64,000 nt of DNA from Virgibacillus oceani (GCF_014638995.1 NZ_BMFR01000009.1:1-64000); one strand, 5' to 3'; numbered from the stretch's first letter, positions 17,685 to 27,696 are shown. Numbers and translations are program-made. The notes: generated by a model from the sequence alone, not told the origin.

Positions 17685-18689
17685 ATGAATGTTCAAATTG
17701 TGTTGTTTGATGGATTTGATTTATTGGATGTAATTGCTCCTTATGAAGTGTTTAATGCAGCTGGAATGTACTCAAATGAGGACATAATAGTTAAACTAGT
17801 TTCCGCTGAAGGTGAACGAATGGTGATGAGTGGAGTAAATCAGTTACAGCTCCAAGCAAGCGGCAAAATTGATTTATCCTCTAAAGGAATCATTCTTGTT
17901 CCAGGGGCATCTGGTTCTGTTGATGATAATGAACCAGATTCAATACCAGTAAGAATAAAACAAGCAACGGAAACAGAATTAAGTAATGTATTAAAAGAAG
18001 CAATTCGGAAACCTGATATCTTGCTTTCCACAGTTTGTGGCGGTTCTCTCCTATTAGCCATGGATGGTCTGCTAGAAGGCCGTCATGCCGTTACACACCA
18101 TTTGGGAATGGGGCTTTTGCAAGCTACGAATACGTTTCCGGTTCATGCCCGGGTTGTAGACGATGGAGATCTTATCACTGGTGGTGGCGTTACTTCGGGA
18201 CTTGATGTTGCGCTTTATTTAGTTGAGCGAGAGTTAGGTCCTCGTATAGCACATGCTGTGGAAAAACTATTTGAGTACGAGCGCAGGGGCACAGTTTGGA
18301 AAGCTGAAGGAAATGCACCTAAAGAAAGCAAACATGAAAATCCAATGGAAGCAACAAGTTCCCGTTCCTCAAATCAAACTGATAAGAGCTTTAATTTCCA
18401 AGGAAAATGGGAGACTACAATTTCCACTCCTATTGGCGATCTTTCCGTTTTATTAAATTTATCTTCTGAAGATGGTCGTATAGCGGGAATTGCAAAGCAA
18501 GGAGAAGATATTGTCACTTTGAACAATATTGTACAGGAAGGGAATCAATTAAAGTGGTCTATGAAAGTGAAGAAGCCTATAAGACTTTCTTTAAAATTTA
18601 TCGTTTCTGTAGATGGAAACAATATGTATGGTGAAGCAAAGGCTGGTATGCTTCCCTCATCAAAATTAATTGGACATCGTATTTCTTAA
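17685..18689 (+). CDS. DJ-1/PfpI-family protein with C-terminal extension
   Basis: 334 residues from ATG 17685 (GGAGG upstream; the longer in-frame start at 17637 lacks one). The N-terminal ~200 residues are a DJ-1/PfpI class I amidotransferase-like fold (VQIVLFDGFDLLDVIAPYEV, the LSTVCGGSLLLAMDGLL nucleophile elbow with Cys, TGGGVTSGLDVALYL). After a low-complexity linker, about 100 residues from GKWETTISTPIGDLSVLLNL form a beta-rich domain that recurs in bacterial proteins. Role uncertain: stress-related hydrolase/chaperone or isonitrile hydratase-like. Confidence 0.8.
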   Translation: MNVQIVLFDGFDLLDVIAPYEVFNAAGMYSNEDIIVKLVSAEGERMVMSGVNQLQLQASGKIDLSSKGIILVPGASGSVDDNEPDSIPVRIKQATETELSNVLKEAIRKPDILLSTVCGGSLLLAMDGLLEGRHAVTHHLGMGLLQATNTFPVHARVVDDGDLITGGGVTSGLDVALYLVERELGPRIAHAVEKLFEYERRGTVWKAEGNAPKESKHENPMEATSSRSSNQTDKSFNFQGKWETTISTPIGDLSVLLNLSSEDGRIAGIAKQGEDIVTLNNIVQEGNQLKWSMKVKKPIRLSLKFIVSVDGNNMYGEAKAGMLPSSKLIGHRIS

Positions 18690-18705
18690 GAATGGAGTTG
18701 TAGTT

Positions 18706-19140
18706 ATGTATTCATTTATTGTATTTGTTCATGTAATAGGTGCTTTATTGCTCGGTAGTTTTCTAGCTTTTCCAGTTGCGTTTAAATCTCTTTTGTCACG
18801 TTCAGGTAATGAATTAAAAATATCTGTTAAAACATTGGTAGGCTTTACCCGCTTTGGCCATTATGCATTAATTTTGTTAATCATTACAGGAGGGTGGATG
18901 GTAATGGGATATGCCACTTATCCTTCTTTGTTATGGGTGGTGCTATCATTAATCCTGCTTATGCTTATTGGTGCTTTGATAGGTATGATACAAAATAACT
19001 TGAAACGAGTCATTCTTGCAGAGGATCCTGACAATGCGTTACAACGAAATAAGGCCAAACTTAATACACTCGGTTGGTTTACATTTGTGCTTATTTTTAC
19101 TGTTGTTTTTGTTATGACAAATCGTGGTTTATTTGCCTAA
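18706..19140 (+). CDS. DUF2269-type integral membrane protein
   Basis: 144 residues with four hydrophobic segments (FIVFVHVIGALLLGSFLAFP; HYALILLIITGGWMV; WVVLSLILLMLIGALIGMI; GWFTFVLIFTVVFVM). The early His in FVHVIGA is typical of the family. The start at ATG 18706 with GGAG is preferred. It lies between DJ-1 and DUF2306 genes, tightly spaced. Function unknown. Confidence 0.7.
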   Translation: MYSFIVFVHVIGALLLGSFLAFPVAFKSLLSRSGNELKISVKTLVGFTRFGHYALILLIITGGWMVMGYATYPSLLWVVLSLILLMLIGALIGMIQNNLKRVILAEDPDNALQRNKAKLNTLGWFTFVLIFTVVFVMTNRGLFA

Positions 19141-19165
19141 ATATAAGAGGAAAGGATAACGATAA

Positions 19166-19780
19166 ATGAAAAAGAACATTTGGATCATTTTTTTAATCGT
19201 GTCGTTCATGTGGGTCATGCATACATTTTCAAAAAACTTCATGGTTGATCCCACTTTTCAGGATTTTCTTGCTAAAAAAGATGAAGTTCTAACTAACGAA
19301 TCGTTGTGGATACTTATGATCAGGTTACATATAATTTTTGCTATTATCTCCCTTATCACTGGACCCTTGGGTGTGATTAAGAAATTACGAATTAAATCTA
19401 TCCAATTTCATCGTTGGAATGGTCGAGTCTATTCGCTGTCTATTTTGTTAAATTTTATCCCTGGTGTTTATGTTTCTTTTTTTGCAACAGGAGGATGGTT
19501 GAGCACCATTGGATTTCTCGTTTTAAATACACTATGGTTTGGTACAACAATTCTAGGCTATATCAATATTAGAAGAAAAAACGTGATAAAGCATAGTTCA
19601 TGGATGTCAAGAAGCTTCTTTCTTGCCTTTGCCAATATGATCATCTACATCATTGTGGCCATTTCACACAATGCCTTGCAATTTTCATATGGTACTTCCT
19701 ACACAATTGCTGTATGGTTATGCTGGGTGATCAGTTTATGCATTGCAGAAACCATGATAAGAAAAAAAGTATTTATATAA
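19166..19780 (+). CDS. DUF2306-type integral membrane protein
   Basis: 204 residues with about six TM segments. The conserved histidines in LHIIFAIISLITGPLG and FHRWNGRVYSL, and the later SSWMSRSFFLAFANM, match the DUF2306 family. AGAGGAAAGGATAAC precedes the ATG. Third membrane or enzyme gene of the nested cassette. Function unknown. Confidence 0.75.
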   Translation: MKKNIWIIFLIVSFMWVMHTFSKNFMVDPTFQDFLAKKDEVLTNESLWILMIRLHIIFAIISLITGPLGVIKKLRIKSIQFHRWNGRVYSLSILLNFIPGVYVSFFATGGWLSTIGFLVLNTLWFGTTILGYINIRRKNVIKHSSWMSRSFFLAFANMIIYIIVAISHNALQFSYGTSYTIAVWLCWVISLCIAETMIRKKVFI

Positions 19781-19828
19781 TTGGATATTAATATTAATGT
19801 GGTGTTTGAAGAAATTTGTGATACTAAC

Positions 19829-19854
19829 TTTTCCACACGATAATCCCAATGCCC
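19829..19854 (-). repeat. Right inverted repeat of the nested cassette
   Basis: TTTTCCACACGATAATCCCA followed by ATGCCC; inverted partner of 14939-14960. No flanking target duplication is visible. It sits 23 bases before the start codon of the ISL3 transposase fragment. Confidence 0.6.
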
Positions 19855-19877
19855 AACTTGAGAAAAGGATAGAATAA

Positions 19878-19970
19878 ATGTTACCCAATATGATTAACCT
19901 GTCAAACTTTGAGATTCTTGATATGAAAGAGAGTGAATATGATTACAGATTCTTAATAAAGTCAAATATG
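19878..19970 (+). pseudogene. ISL3 transposase, N-terminal fragment
   Basis: From ATG 19878 (AAAAGGAT upstream) the frame gives MLPNMINLSNFEILDMKESE and YDYRFLIKSNM, then TAG. This looks like the ~30-residue start of ISL3 transposases. It fits the missing N-terminus of the transposase that resumes at 23.02 kb. The break is filled by an IS110 element and a hydrolase gene. Confidence 0.6.
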
Positions 19971-20119
19971 TAGCTTTGAAATAAAGTTTGAGCAAAAATA
20001 CCTCACAAACCCTTAATTTACGATAAATAAGAAGAATCCATTTTGAAAAAAGATTGATCAAAAAGGATTCTTCTTTAGCAGATTTAAGTTTAGTTTTTAT
20101 AAAAAAGTTTGATCATTTT

Positions 20120-20395
20120 CTACCTGTGTTGCTCCACAATCGCGCCCGATCGTATTATGAGGTCAGCCAGTCATTTCTGGTTGACCTATTTTTTATAGGT
20201 TTTATGCTTGAAGTAGCCGGGGTAGAACGTTCGCGCCCGTGGGACTTGATCCCGTCCGTAATACTGTTCACCCCCTACTTGTAGAAACATGTTTGAGGCT
20301 GGTTGGGACATGGATTCTGCATAACAAGCGAAGCTATGAAACTACAAGATTAGTTAGGGGTACCGGCGAATTTACTAAAGGAGTTGTGATAAAAA
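20120..20395 (+). ncRNA. Noncoding leader of an IS110 element (candidate bridge RNA region)
   Basis: About 275 bases with no ORF upstream of the IS110 transposase, containing several GC-rich, self-complementary pieces (for example GGTCAGCCAG/CTGGTTGACC at 20161-20187). IS110 elements transcribe their bridge RNA from this side. The target- and donor-binding loops were not resolved by eye. Confidence 0.45.
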
Positions 20396-21595
20396 ATGGA
20401 TCCTGTCATTGGCCTGGATATCGCAAAAGGAGAAAGCCAGGTCCAAGCTTTTTTACAACGGAAGGAGTCTTATAAGCAAAGCTTTAAGTTTGCACATCAC
20501 CTACAGGGGCTGCATCTGTTTTATCGGTTTTATCAAGAAGTGGAACAGGTTTCAGGACTGCCTCCGGCTGTCATCTTTGAATCAACCGGACATTACCATG
20601 AACCTGTACTTCGATTTCTTGAAGACCACGATATAACTTACTATTTGATTAATCCGGTTGTTTCTTATGAAGCGAAAAAGACAAGCCTTCGCAAAGTAAA
20701 AACCGATGCCATTGATGCTTTTCATTTGTGCGAACTATACTACAAAGAAGATCTTGAAGTATTCCAGAAGAAAACGATGCAGACGCTAAATTTACGCCAT
20801 TTAACGAGGCAGCATAGCGCTCTAACGGGTACCTATGTTGAGATAAAGCTTCAGTTTCAAACGATATTGGATCAGATTTTTCCCGAATATCATGGTGTTT
20901 TTTCTGACCTTTATTCCAAAATCTCGTTAACAACGTTACTGCATTATCCAACATCTTACGATGTCAAAAACGCAAATCAGGATGATTTGACCAAGGAGAT
21001 GCATAAAGAAGGACCTAAACGTTCTTACGCATGGTTTTTAGATAAGGCGCGTCAGTTAAAAGATGCGGCTGAAAGGAATCCTTTTGAAAACCATGTATAT
21101 CATAGCCATCTCGTCAGTTTGAAAATGTATATTCAAATGCTTCTTCAATACCAAAGGCACCTATACAAGTTGGAAAAGGAGATAGATGCCTTGGCTAGAA
21201 CTTTTGAAGAATATGAATTGATTCGATCAATTCCCGGAATTGGAGAAAAGATTGCAGCCACAATCATCTCCGAGACCGGAAACATTGATCAGTTCAAACA
21301 TCCGAAAAAGCTTGTTGCTTATGCAGGTATTGACCCTAGCGTTTTTGAGACAGGCAAGTTTAAAGCCACCATCAATCGCATCACGAAAAGAGGTTCATCA
21401 AGATTACGTCAAGCCCTTTATACAGCTGTGCAATGCGGTATAACTAAAAATCGCAACACAAAGTTAAGAACCTTTTATGCTCGCAAAAGAGAGGAAGGCA
21501 AACCGCACAAGGTAGCTATCATTGCTTGTGCAAACAAGCTTATTCACTGGATCCATGCCATGTTGAAACATAAAGAAGCCTTTGTAGATCAATAA
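20396..21595 (+). CDS. IS110-family transposase (DEDD recombinase), intact
   Basis: 399 residues. The N-terminal RuvC-like domain has the expected acidic residues in GLDIAKGE, FESTGHYHE and KVKTDAIDA. The C-terminal Transposase_20 domain has IRSIPGIGEKIAATIISETG and AYAGIDPSVFETGKF with the serine in RGSSRLRQAL. AAAGGAG lies upstream. It is only distantly related to the IS110 copies at 4.3 and 60.3 kb. Inserted inside the ISL3 remnant. Confidence 0.92.
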   Translation: MDPVIGLDIAKGESQVQAFLQRKESYKQSFKFAHHLQGLHLFYRFYQEVEQVSGLPPAVIFESTGHYHEPVLRFLEDHDITYYLINPVVSYEAKKTSLRKVKTDAIDAFHLCELYYKEDLEVFQKKTMQTLNLRHLTRQHSALTGTYVEIKLQFQTILDQIFPEYHGVFSDLYSKISLTTLLHYPTSYDVKNANQDDLTKEMHKEGPKRSYAWFLDKARQLKDAAERNPFENHVYHSHLVSLKMYIQMLLQYQRHLYKLEKEIDALARTFEEYELIRSIPGIGEKIAATIISETGNIDQFKHPKKLVAYAGIDPSVFETGKFKATINRITKRGSSRLRQALYTAVQCGITKNRNTKLRTFYARKREEGKPHKVAIIACANKLIHWIHAMLKHKEAFVDQ

Positions 21596-21835
21596 CAACG
21601 CTAGAAATACCCTTATTCCAAAAACTTCCAGTTAAATGGAAGTCTATTTGGTATGTCTAATTTTATGGTAACATGTTTTCAGGTACTTTTTTAGACAAAA
21701 ATGTTGACTCCTATTAGCTGGTATTGTTGAATATCCTTTTTCTATTGAATAGTATCCTTGTAATGTGCAGCAACTCTTTTCTTCTTATTCAGTAAAACGC
21801 CCGATTGCAGAGAAACAAATTAGAACAGTTTACTC

Positions 21836-22654
21836 TTAAGTAACGAGGAACTTTAGTATATATGACACAAGTTCGGCAGGTTGATCTTCCTGTACTAAAT
21901 GCCCCGCATTGGGAACCGAAACAAATTCTGATGTTTTAATTTTATCATGCAATTTATTTCCTTTTTCAATTGGAATCCAACTGTCTTGTTCCCCCCAAAT
22001 TATGAGGACAGGTTCTTTGATTTCGTTGTAAAATGGTTCGATTTCGTCTGTATATCTTTGGTCTGCCTGTGCAATTTGACGATAAAATGCACTTCGCCCC
22101 TTTGAACCCAGCCAAGGGTTAATGATTCCCTCTAATGTCTCCTCGTCCATTGACTTATATTTTGCTCCCTGGACATAGGTTGAAACCATTGCCTTATGAA
22201 TGTACTCGGGAATTCCCTGAAAGGCTGTTTCATATTTGTTCACATGTGAGAAAAAAGAAGAACCCCACGGCGCAACAGCGACAGGATCAATAACTATTAT
22301 TTTTTCAAATTCCCGTTTGTCCAAAAGATGTGTTCTTAAAACGGTGGTCCCCCCGAAATCATGTCCGATCACAATAGGGTTTTTCAGTTCCCAATAATTG
22401 AGAAGTTCTGAGAAAATCTTGTTCTGGACTCCAAGTGAAACATCCCCATCCGGCTTTTCAGACTGTCCGTAACCCAAAAGATCATAAAAGTACACAGTAA
22501 ACCATTGACTTAGTGCGGGAATGATATGTCGCCAGTTAAACGATGACCATGGGGTTCCATGGACAAGGATAATAGGTGGACCTTCTCCCTTGATGTCGTA
22601 GCTAATTTGTCCGAATGATGATGAAAAGCTTTTTGTTAGTTTAAATTGTTCCAT
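21836..22654 (-). CDS. Alpha/beta hydrolase (haloalkane dehalogenase-like)
   Basis: 272 residues with an alpha/beta-hydrolase fold: oxyanion HGTPWSSFNWRH, nucleophile elbow GHDFGG (Asp rather than Ser), acidic residue near WGEQDSWIP, and catalytic His in NAGHLVQED. An Asp nucleophile is the mark of haloalkane dehalogenases and epoxide hydrolases. The substrate is unknown. Lies between IS110 and the ISL3 transposase; probably passenger DNA. Confidence 0.85.
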   Translation of the reverse strand: MEQFKLTKSFSSSFGQISYDIKGEGPPIILVHGTPWSSFNWRHIIPALSQWFTVYFYDLLGYGQSEKPDGDVSLGVQNKIFSELLNYWELKNPIVIGHDFGGTTVLRTHLLDKREFEKIIVIDPVAVAPWGSSFFSHVNKYETAFQGIPEYIHKAMVSTYVQGAKYKSMDEETLEGIINPWLGSKGRSAFYRQIAQADQRYTDEIEPFYNEIKEPVLIIWGEQDSWIPIEKGNKLHDKIKTSEFVSVPNAGHLVQEDQPAELVSYILKFLVT

Positions 22655-22966
22655 AATAATTTACCTCCAGCTACTTCGAATTAAAGGGTAATTTCAGGTT
22701 CCTGTAACCAATGTTTATTCTTTACGCTTATTATCCATTAACCCATTTTCTTTTTCAATTAAATGGACCGTTTGTTGAATAAATAAAAAATTTTACTCTT
22801 CGATCATCATTGCTGTTAAATCAATAAATACCAAAATATCATTGTTGCACATTATCAATCTACTACGTAATATAAGAGTTTACTCCACAATCTGGCCCTT
22901 TAATTGAACAATACAGCTGGAGTTTAAAGTTTAAAAGAAAAACCCTATATTTTACTCATGGGTTTT

Positions 22967-23027
22967 ATCAAACTTTGTTTTAAATTATCAATCTTTTTTA
23001 TAAATTATCAGACTTTATTTTAAGTCA
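22967..23027 (+). repeat. Three imperfect ~20-bp tandem repeats
   Basis: TTATCAAACTTTGTTTTAA, ATTATCAATCTTTTTTATAA and ATTATCAGACTTTATTTTAA follow one another directly. They sit at the junction between the inserted segment and the ISL3 transposase. Confidence 0.6.
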
Positions 23028-24228
23028 ACAAAATACTCCACCACCTTCACATTGTCCTAAATGCGGCACATTTCCTAATCTTTACAAGCATGGTAAGAAA
23101 GATCAACTATTCTTTGATCTGCCTATGCACGGAAAACGTGTAGGCTTAATTACTAAACGACAACGGTACAGATGTCTGGAATGCAAAGAAACCTTCTTTG
23201 AAGATCTTCCTGATATGGATGTCAGTCGTTCTGTTACTAACAGGCTTATAGATTGGATTCAACAAGCAAGTCTTGAAAAGACCTTTACCAGTATTGCAGA
23301 AGAAATCGGGGTTGATGAAAAGACCGTCCGAAATATCTTTAATGACTATGTGGGAGAGCTTGAATCCCAAACAGACCTTAGAATTCCCAAATGGCTTGGT
23401 ATTGATGAAGTCCATTTGCTTAAGAACTATCGTTGTGTCATTACAGACGTTGAAAACAAGTCTGTAATTGATATTTTACGAAAACGTAATAAAGATACTG
23501 TTATCAGTTACCTTTCAAAACTCCAAGATATTGATAAAATTGAACTTGTAGCAATGGATATGTGGAATCCTTATAAAAGTGCTGTTAATACAGTGATACC
23601 ACATGTCAAAATCGTAATCGACAAGTTTCATGTTGTTAAATTAGCCAATGAAGCGTTAGAAAAAATCCGAAAAGCTAACCGTCAAAATGTGTCAGCCAAA
23701 GAACGCAGACAACTTATGAGAGATCGCTATGCGCTTCTTACTAGACGAAAGGATCTAAACGATTTCGATGATCAAATTAGGTTGCAAGTATGGACTGATA
23801 AATTCCCGTTACTTAGTCAAGCATACGAACTTAAGGAGCAGTTCTTTGACATTTATGAAGCTGAATCACTGAAGGAAGCCTATAAACTGTATCAAAACTG
23901 GCTTTCAAATGTTCCTAAAAAATTAATTACCTATTTTGAGGATCTGATTAAGGCAATGAACAACTGGGAAGAAGAGATATTCAATTATTTCAATTCACCC
24001 ATTACAAACGCCTATACAGAGTCCCTAAATCGCTTAATTAAGACAATGAATCATATTGGCCGTGGATACTCTTTTGAAGCTCTCAGAGCAAAGATTTTAT
24101 TCACACAAGGCTATCGTAAAGTTAAAAAGAAAAAGAAATTCAAAGAAGTTGAAGTTACTTTCGGAAAAATGTTACCTGATCAATTCCCAGATTGGTCACA
24201 AACTGGCTATGAATGGATGTATGAATAA
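23018..24228 (+). pseudogene. ISL3-family transposase, main part
   Basis: The frame runs from codons upstream of ATG 23125. A zinc ribbon (PPPSHCPKCGTFPNL ... RYRCLECKETF) is encoded before that ATG, so an ATG 23125 start would lose half the ribbon. Then come an HTH region and the DDE domain (LGIDEVHLLKNYR, ELVAMDMWNPYKSAV, ITNAYTESLNRLIKTM). The N-terminal ~30 residues lie at 19878-19970, separated by 3 kb. Probably inactive. Confidence 0.8.
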
Positions 24229-24289
24229 ATCTATGGTGCTGATTTTTCCACACTGACTAAGGCAATGGAGGAGGGTTCTTTTTAGCCCT

Positions 24290-24323
24290 CTTTCCACACT
24301 ATTTTCCGAATACCCTAATTATA
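24290..24323 (-). mobile_element. Right end of the ISL3 insertion: terminal repeat and target duplication
   Basis: TTTCCACACTATTTTCCGAA then TACCC (to 24315), the inverted partner of 14879-14903 (about 22 of 25 bases), followed by TAATTATA at 24316-24323, identical to 14871-14878. Confidence 0.8.
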
Positions 24324-25009
24324 TAACGTCCATTCTAAATGGGGTGCTTTATTTTCGAATCATTTGGTCTGACCATGTATATTTCCTCATATTCTGATCT
24401 CGGTTCAGGTGATAACTTGCAAGTTGATGATAAAATTGTTGAAATAAGCTTTTGTGTTTTTTCTCATCGTATGTATTTTCTTGATAAATTACATTAAAAG
24501 AATTCGTGATTTTGTTCTAGCTAAGCTTGGCTACGTGTGTGAGAGCTTATTTTCTTTACTATTAAAAAAATGTTGAAACCAAGATGATATAAAAAAGCTT
24601 GTAGAGAAAAAACACTTAGTTTCACTACAAGCTGAGAACAGAACAGCACTTATACAAAAAAAGTGCTGTTTTGTTCTATTCAAAAGTTAAGCTTTCTACG
24701 TGATCAATTACCATTTCCCTTCCATTAATACAAAACCTTGCTCCACAATCAAAACATACGTCCCCCCTGTTAGTTAGGTATTTTAGCAGCGTCGACCCCT
24801 ATTTTTATTTTCTTCATATTTATTGCATCTCCAAAAACCCCTTACTATATGTGACGAAACAAGTCAGTTAAATGTTTAAAATTATTTGTCAGACATTTTT
24901 CTTATTATATACAATTTAAACATATATAGGGAAAAAACAAAGAGTATATTTATATAAACAAAATACAATTATAACTAATGAAAGATAGGTTAAAAAAGGA
25001 GGAAAATTC
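24324..25009. other. Intergenic region with terminator, no intact gene
   Basis: Holds two hairpins near 24597-24677 and otherwise AT-rich DNA. A short minus-strand frame near 24690-24770 (DVCFDCGARFCINGREMVID) is probably a gene remnant. No RNA gene recognised. Confidence 0.4.
24635..24677. terminator. Hairpin terminator
   Basis: A 17-bp stem, AGAACAGAACAGCACTT at 24635-24651 and its near-complement at 24661-24677 (one G-U), with an A-rich loop. A second stem, GCTTGTAG/CTACAAGC, precedes it. Confidence 0.65.
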
Positions 25010-25216
25010 ATGACGGTTGCTTCACAAGTTAAACAAACTATTGCTGGACTAAAAAGCGCTCAAGCAAGCTTCGAACAATTTGCCCTTCAAACACAAAATA
25101 AACAAGCAAAACAACTATACCAAGATGCTGCAACGCAAACACAAGCAATATTACAAAATGTAGAACCGAGAGTTACGCAAATAGAACAAGAAGAACCACA
25201 ATACAAACAACAATAA
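25010..25216 (+). CDS. DUF1657 protein (first gene of a spoVA2mob-like operon)
   Basis: 68 residues, MTVASQVKQTIAGLKSAQAS ... EPRVTQIEQEEPQYKQQ, typical of DUF1657. AAAAAGGAGG precedes the ATG. In Bacillus the spoVA2mob operon, linked to strong spore heat resistance, starts with such a gene. It is the only complete gene of this copy. Confidence 0.85.
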   Translation: MTVASQVKQTIAGLKSAQASFEQFALQTQNKQAKQLYQDAATQTQAILQNVEPRVTQIEQEEPQYKQQ

Positions 25217-25279
25217 AGGATTTTGCGAGGTTGGATGAGTTACAACCTCGCTCCTACATATCCATACAGAAGGTGATCA

Positions 25280-25634
25280 ACATTTACGTTAAACGACTTA
25301 TTATATATTTTGGACTGATGTTTTTTTATTTGGTTGTAGTCCTGAAAGTGAATCTAACGTAGCCAAAAATGACGTTCAAGACGTTGAATACACCAAAATT
25401 GCTAATAATAAATTTGTCGACCAACAAAAGGTAAATAAGGCAAAAAACTCTTAGTAAACATGATGAAATAACGTCTATCAACGCGTCATTTCGGATAAAG
25501 ATTTAGTTGTAGCTATTAAAGTTCATCATAATAAACGATTTCAACTAACGGATATACGTAAAAAATATGCAAAAGAACTAAAGAAAAAATACCCAAACAT
25601 AAAAAATAAAAAAGAAATCGAAACACATTATTAA
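25280..25634 (+). pseudogene. YhcN/YlaJ-type sporulation lipoprotein, broken
   Basis: Pieces: FLFGCSPESESNVAKNDVQD with a lipobox-like LFGC, then a stop after QQKVNKAKNS. In another frame, HDEITSINAVISDKDLVVAI and QLTDIRKKYAKELKKKYPNI run to a stop at about 25634. Second gene of the spoVA2mob order. Confidence 0.65.
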
Positions 25635-25676
25635 CTTAATGAAGGAACAAACATAACGAAAAGAGTGGATTTGAAA

Positions 25677-26155
25677 ATGGCAGATAAGAAAAAGAAGAAT
25701 TTACCACCATCATCTCAAGAGTATCAAGCTTTCCAGCAACAAAGAGAAGTCAAACGGCCAATACTAAAAAATTGTATAAAACATTTCTTGTAGGTGGATT
25801 TATTTGATTTCTCGGCCAACTAATATCAACTACTTACATTTATTTTTTTGATTTTACGGAACAAACTGCCGGAAATCCTACTTCAGCTACACTTATTTTT
25901 ATTACAATGCTTTTAACTGGATTCGGAATTTATAATCGAATTCGACAATTTGCTGGCGGTGGTTCCGCGGTATCAGTTACAGGATTTCGTAATGCTGTAA
26001 TCTCCGCTGCAATTGAACATCGAACAGAAGGATTTGTCCTTGGAGTTGGAGGAAACATTTTCAAATTAGCTGGATCTGTAATCGTATTTGGTGTCTTCTC
26101 TGCATTTATCGTTGCCTTAATAAAAACAATTTTAATTCAATGGGGTGGATTGTAA
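25677..26155 (+). pseudogene. spoVAC: spoVAC, frameshifted
   Basis: The start MADKKKKNLPPSSQEYQAFQ and C-terminal MLLTGFGIYNRIRQFAGGGS ... VSVTGFRNAVISAAIEHRTE are clear SpoVAC parts, but stops and a frameshift lie between (25780-25900). SpoVAC is a membrane channel protein for dipicolinic acid. Confidence 0.85.
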
Positions 26156-27116
26156 TGCTAACTGGACATTGAACCTGGATTTTTAAAAATAAACCAACTA
26201 TCCTTTCAACTGCCACTGTAGGTGGTCCTTTTGAAGCTAATGGGAATATTCCTAATGACTTTGATCTACTTTCATGACGATATCTGGTTAAAGCAAGCAT
26301 CGTTTGAAAAAGCACAACCACAACAAACAATGATGGAGGAAGCTTGTCAGTTCGCAGTTAAAAATAGTCCGATTTTTTTATGCCAAAACAATGGGTCTTC
26401 CCTAATTTGGATTTTTTAGTGCTTGTGCGACATCGATGGAGAGTTTAGCATTATCAGCATTTCTTATTAATGGCGAAGGTGCTAATTATATACTAAGCGG
26501 AAGTGCTAGCCATAATATGCAGTCGAAAAGCAATTTCGTCAACCCACAGAATACGGTGGTCAAAAGCCACCAACAGCCCAATGGACCGTAACTGGTGCTG
26601 GCCTAGCTCTAATCACAAGAGAAGACAATGGTCCTAATATAATTTCAGCAACAATAGGTAAGGTTGTAGATATGGGAATGTCAGATCCATTTATCATCGG
26701 TGGGGTGATGGCTCCAGCTGTTTGCTGATACAATTGCGGCCCATTTAAAAGAGAGAGACGTAGATGCCTCCTATTAAGACCCCATTATTACTGGAGATCT
26801 TGGTCATATCGGAAGAGATGTTTCATTAGACCTAATGAATAAAGAGGGTTTACAGATTTCTGAACAACAGTAAGTTGATTGTGGTCTAAAAATTTATCGC
26901 GAAGGGCAGCCTGTTCTTGCCGGTGCAAGTGGTTCAACATGCTCAGCTGTTGTCACCTATGGGCATTTTTAAAATTTAATGAAGCAAGGTGAGATTAACC
27001 GCATTCTTGTAGTAGCAACAGGTGCACTACATTCAACTTTAAGTGTGCAACAAAAAGATCCAATACCTTGTATTGCACATGCAGTTTCTATCGAATCAGG
27101 AAGTGATCTATCATGA
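26155..27116 (+). pseudogene. spoVAD: spoVAD, multiply frameshifted
   Basis: Recognisable SpoVAD segments in changing frames: STATVGGPFEANGNIP, NDFDLLxDDIW, KAQQTMMEEACQFAVKxS, TATSMESLALSAFLINGEGA, GDLGHIGRDVSLDLMNKEGL and SGSTCSAVVTYGHF. Stops and frameshifts throughout. DPA-binding thiolase-like protein, inactive here. Confidence 0.8.
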
Positions 27117-27463
27117 TATTTTTTTGGGCATTCGTTGTCGGAGGGATTATCTGTGTTATTGGATAAATCATGTTTGATGTATTCAAACTGACTCCAGGTC
27201 ACACGTTAAGTATTCTAGTTGTGGTTGGAGTGATTTTGGACGGATTAGGACTATATGAACCTCTAATCGATTTTGCCGGAGCCGGAGCTACCGTCCCGAT
27301 AACCAGTTTTGGCAACTCTCTTGTTCATGGAGCAATGGCCGAGGTTGAAAAACACGGTCTTGTTGGTGTCATAACCGGTATGTTCGAGGTAACCAGTTCA
27401 AGTATTTCCGCAGCAATTATTTTCGGTATGCTTGGAGCCCTTATATTTAAGCCAAAAGGATAA
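27113..27463 (+). pseudogene. spoVAE: spoVAEb with a premature stop
   Basis: MIFFWAFVVGGIICVIG is followed by TAA (CAA in relatives), then IMFDVFKLTPGHTLSILVVV to KPKG in the same frame, ending at 27463. One nonsense change inactivates an otherwise complete SpoVAEb membrane protein. The ATG overlaps the spoVAD stop. Confidence 0.85.
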
Positions 27464-27493
27464 TTGATTCCCCCCTCGAAAAGAAGTGTAGAA

Positions 27494-27696
27494 ATGACTG
27501 TTGGATCGCAGGTTGAAGCATGTTTTTTTCTTTAAAAAGTTCTGTTGCAACATTTGGTATTTTAGCAAGTAAAACACAAAATGACCAAGCAAGAGATGCA
27601 TTTATCGATGTATAGGAAATTATTTCAGAAGTAAAGGATGATTTACAAAAACAAGTAATTCGACTTGGCCAGGAAGAACCGCAGTATAAAAGTTGA
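27494..27696 (+). pseudogene. Second DUF1657 gene, broken
   Basis: MTVGSQVEACFFL then a stop; in another frame SSVATFGILASKTQNDQARD, a TAG, and EIISEVKDDLQKQVIRLGQE EPQYKS to 27696. Sixth gene of the spoVA2mob order. Confidence 0.75.

Noticed and set aside
20120..20395. A small protein gene upstream of the IS110 transposase
   Set aside because: Short frames overlap the noncoding leader, lack ribosome sites and have no family features.
27113..27463. Recoding in spoVAEb
   Set aside because: The stop is TAA, replacing CAA; no hairpin; neighbours are also broken.
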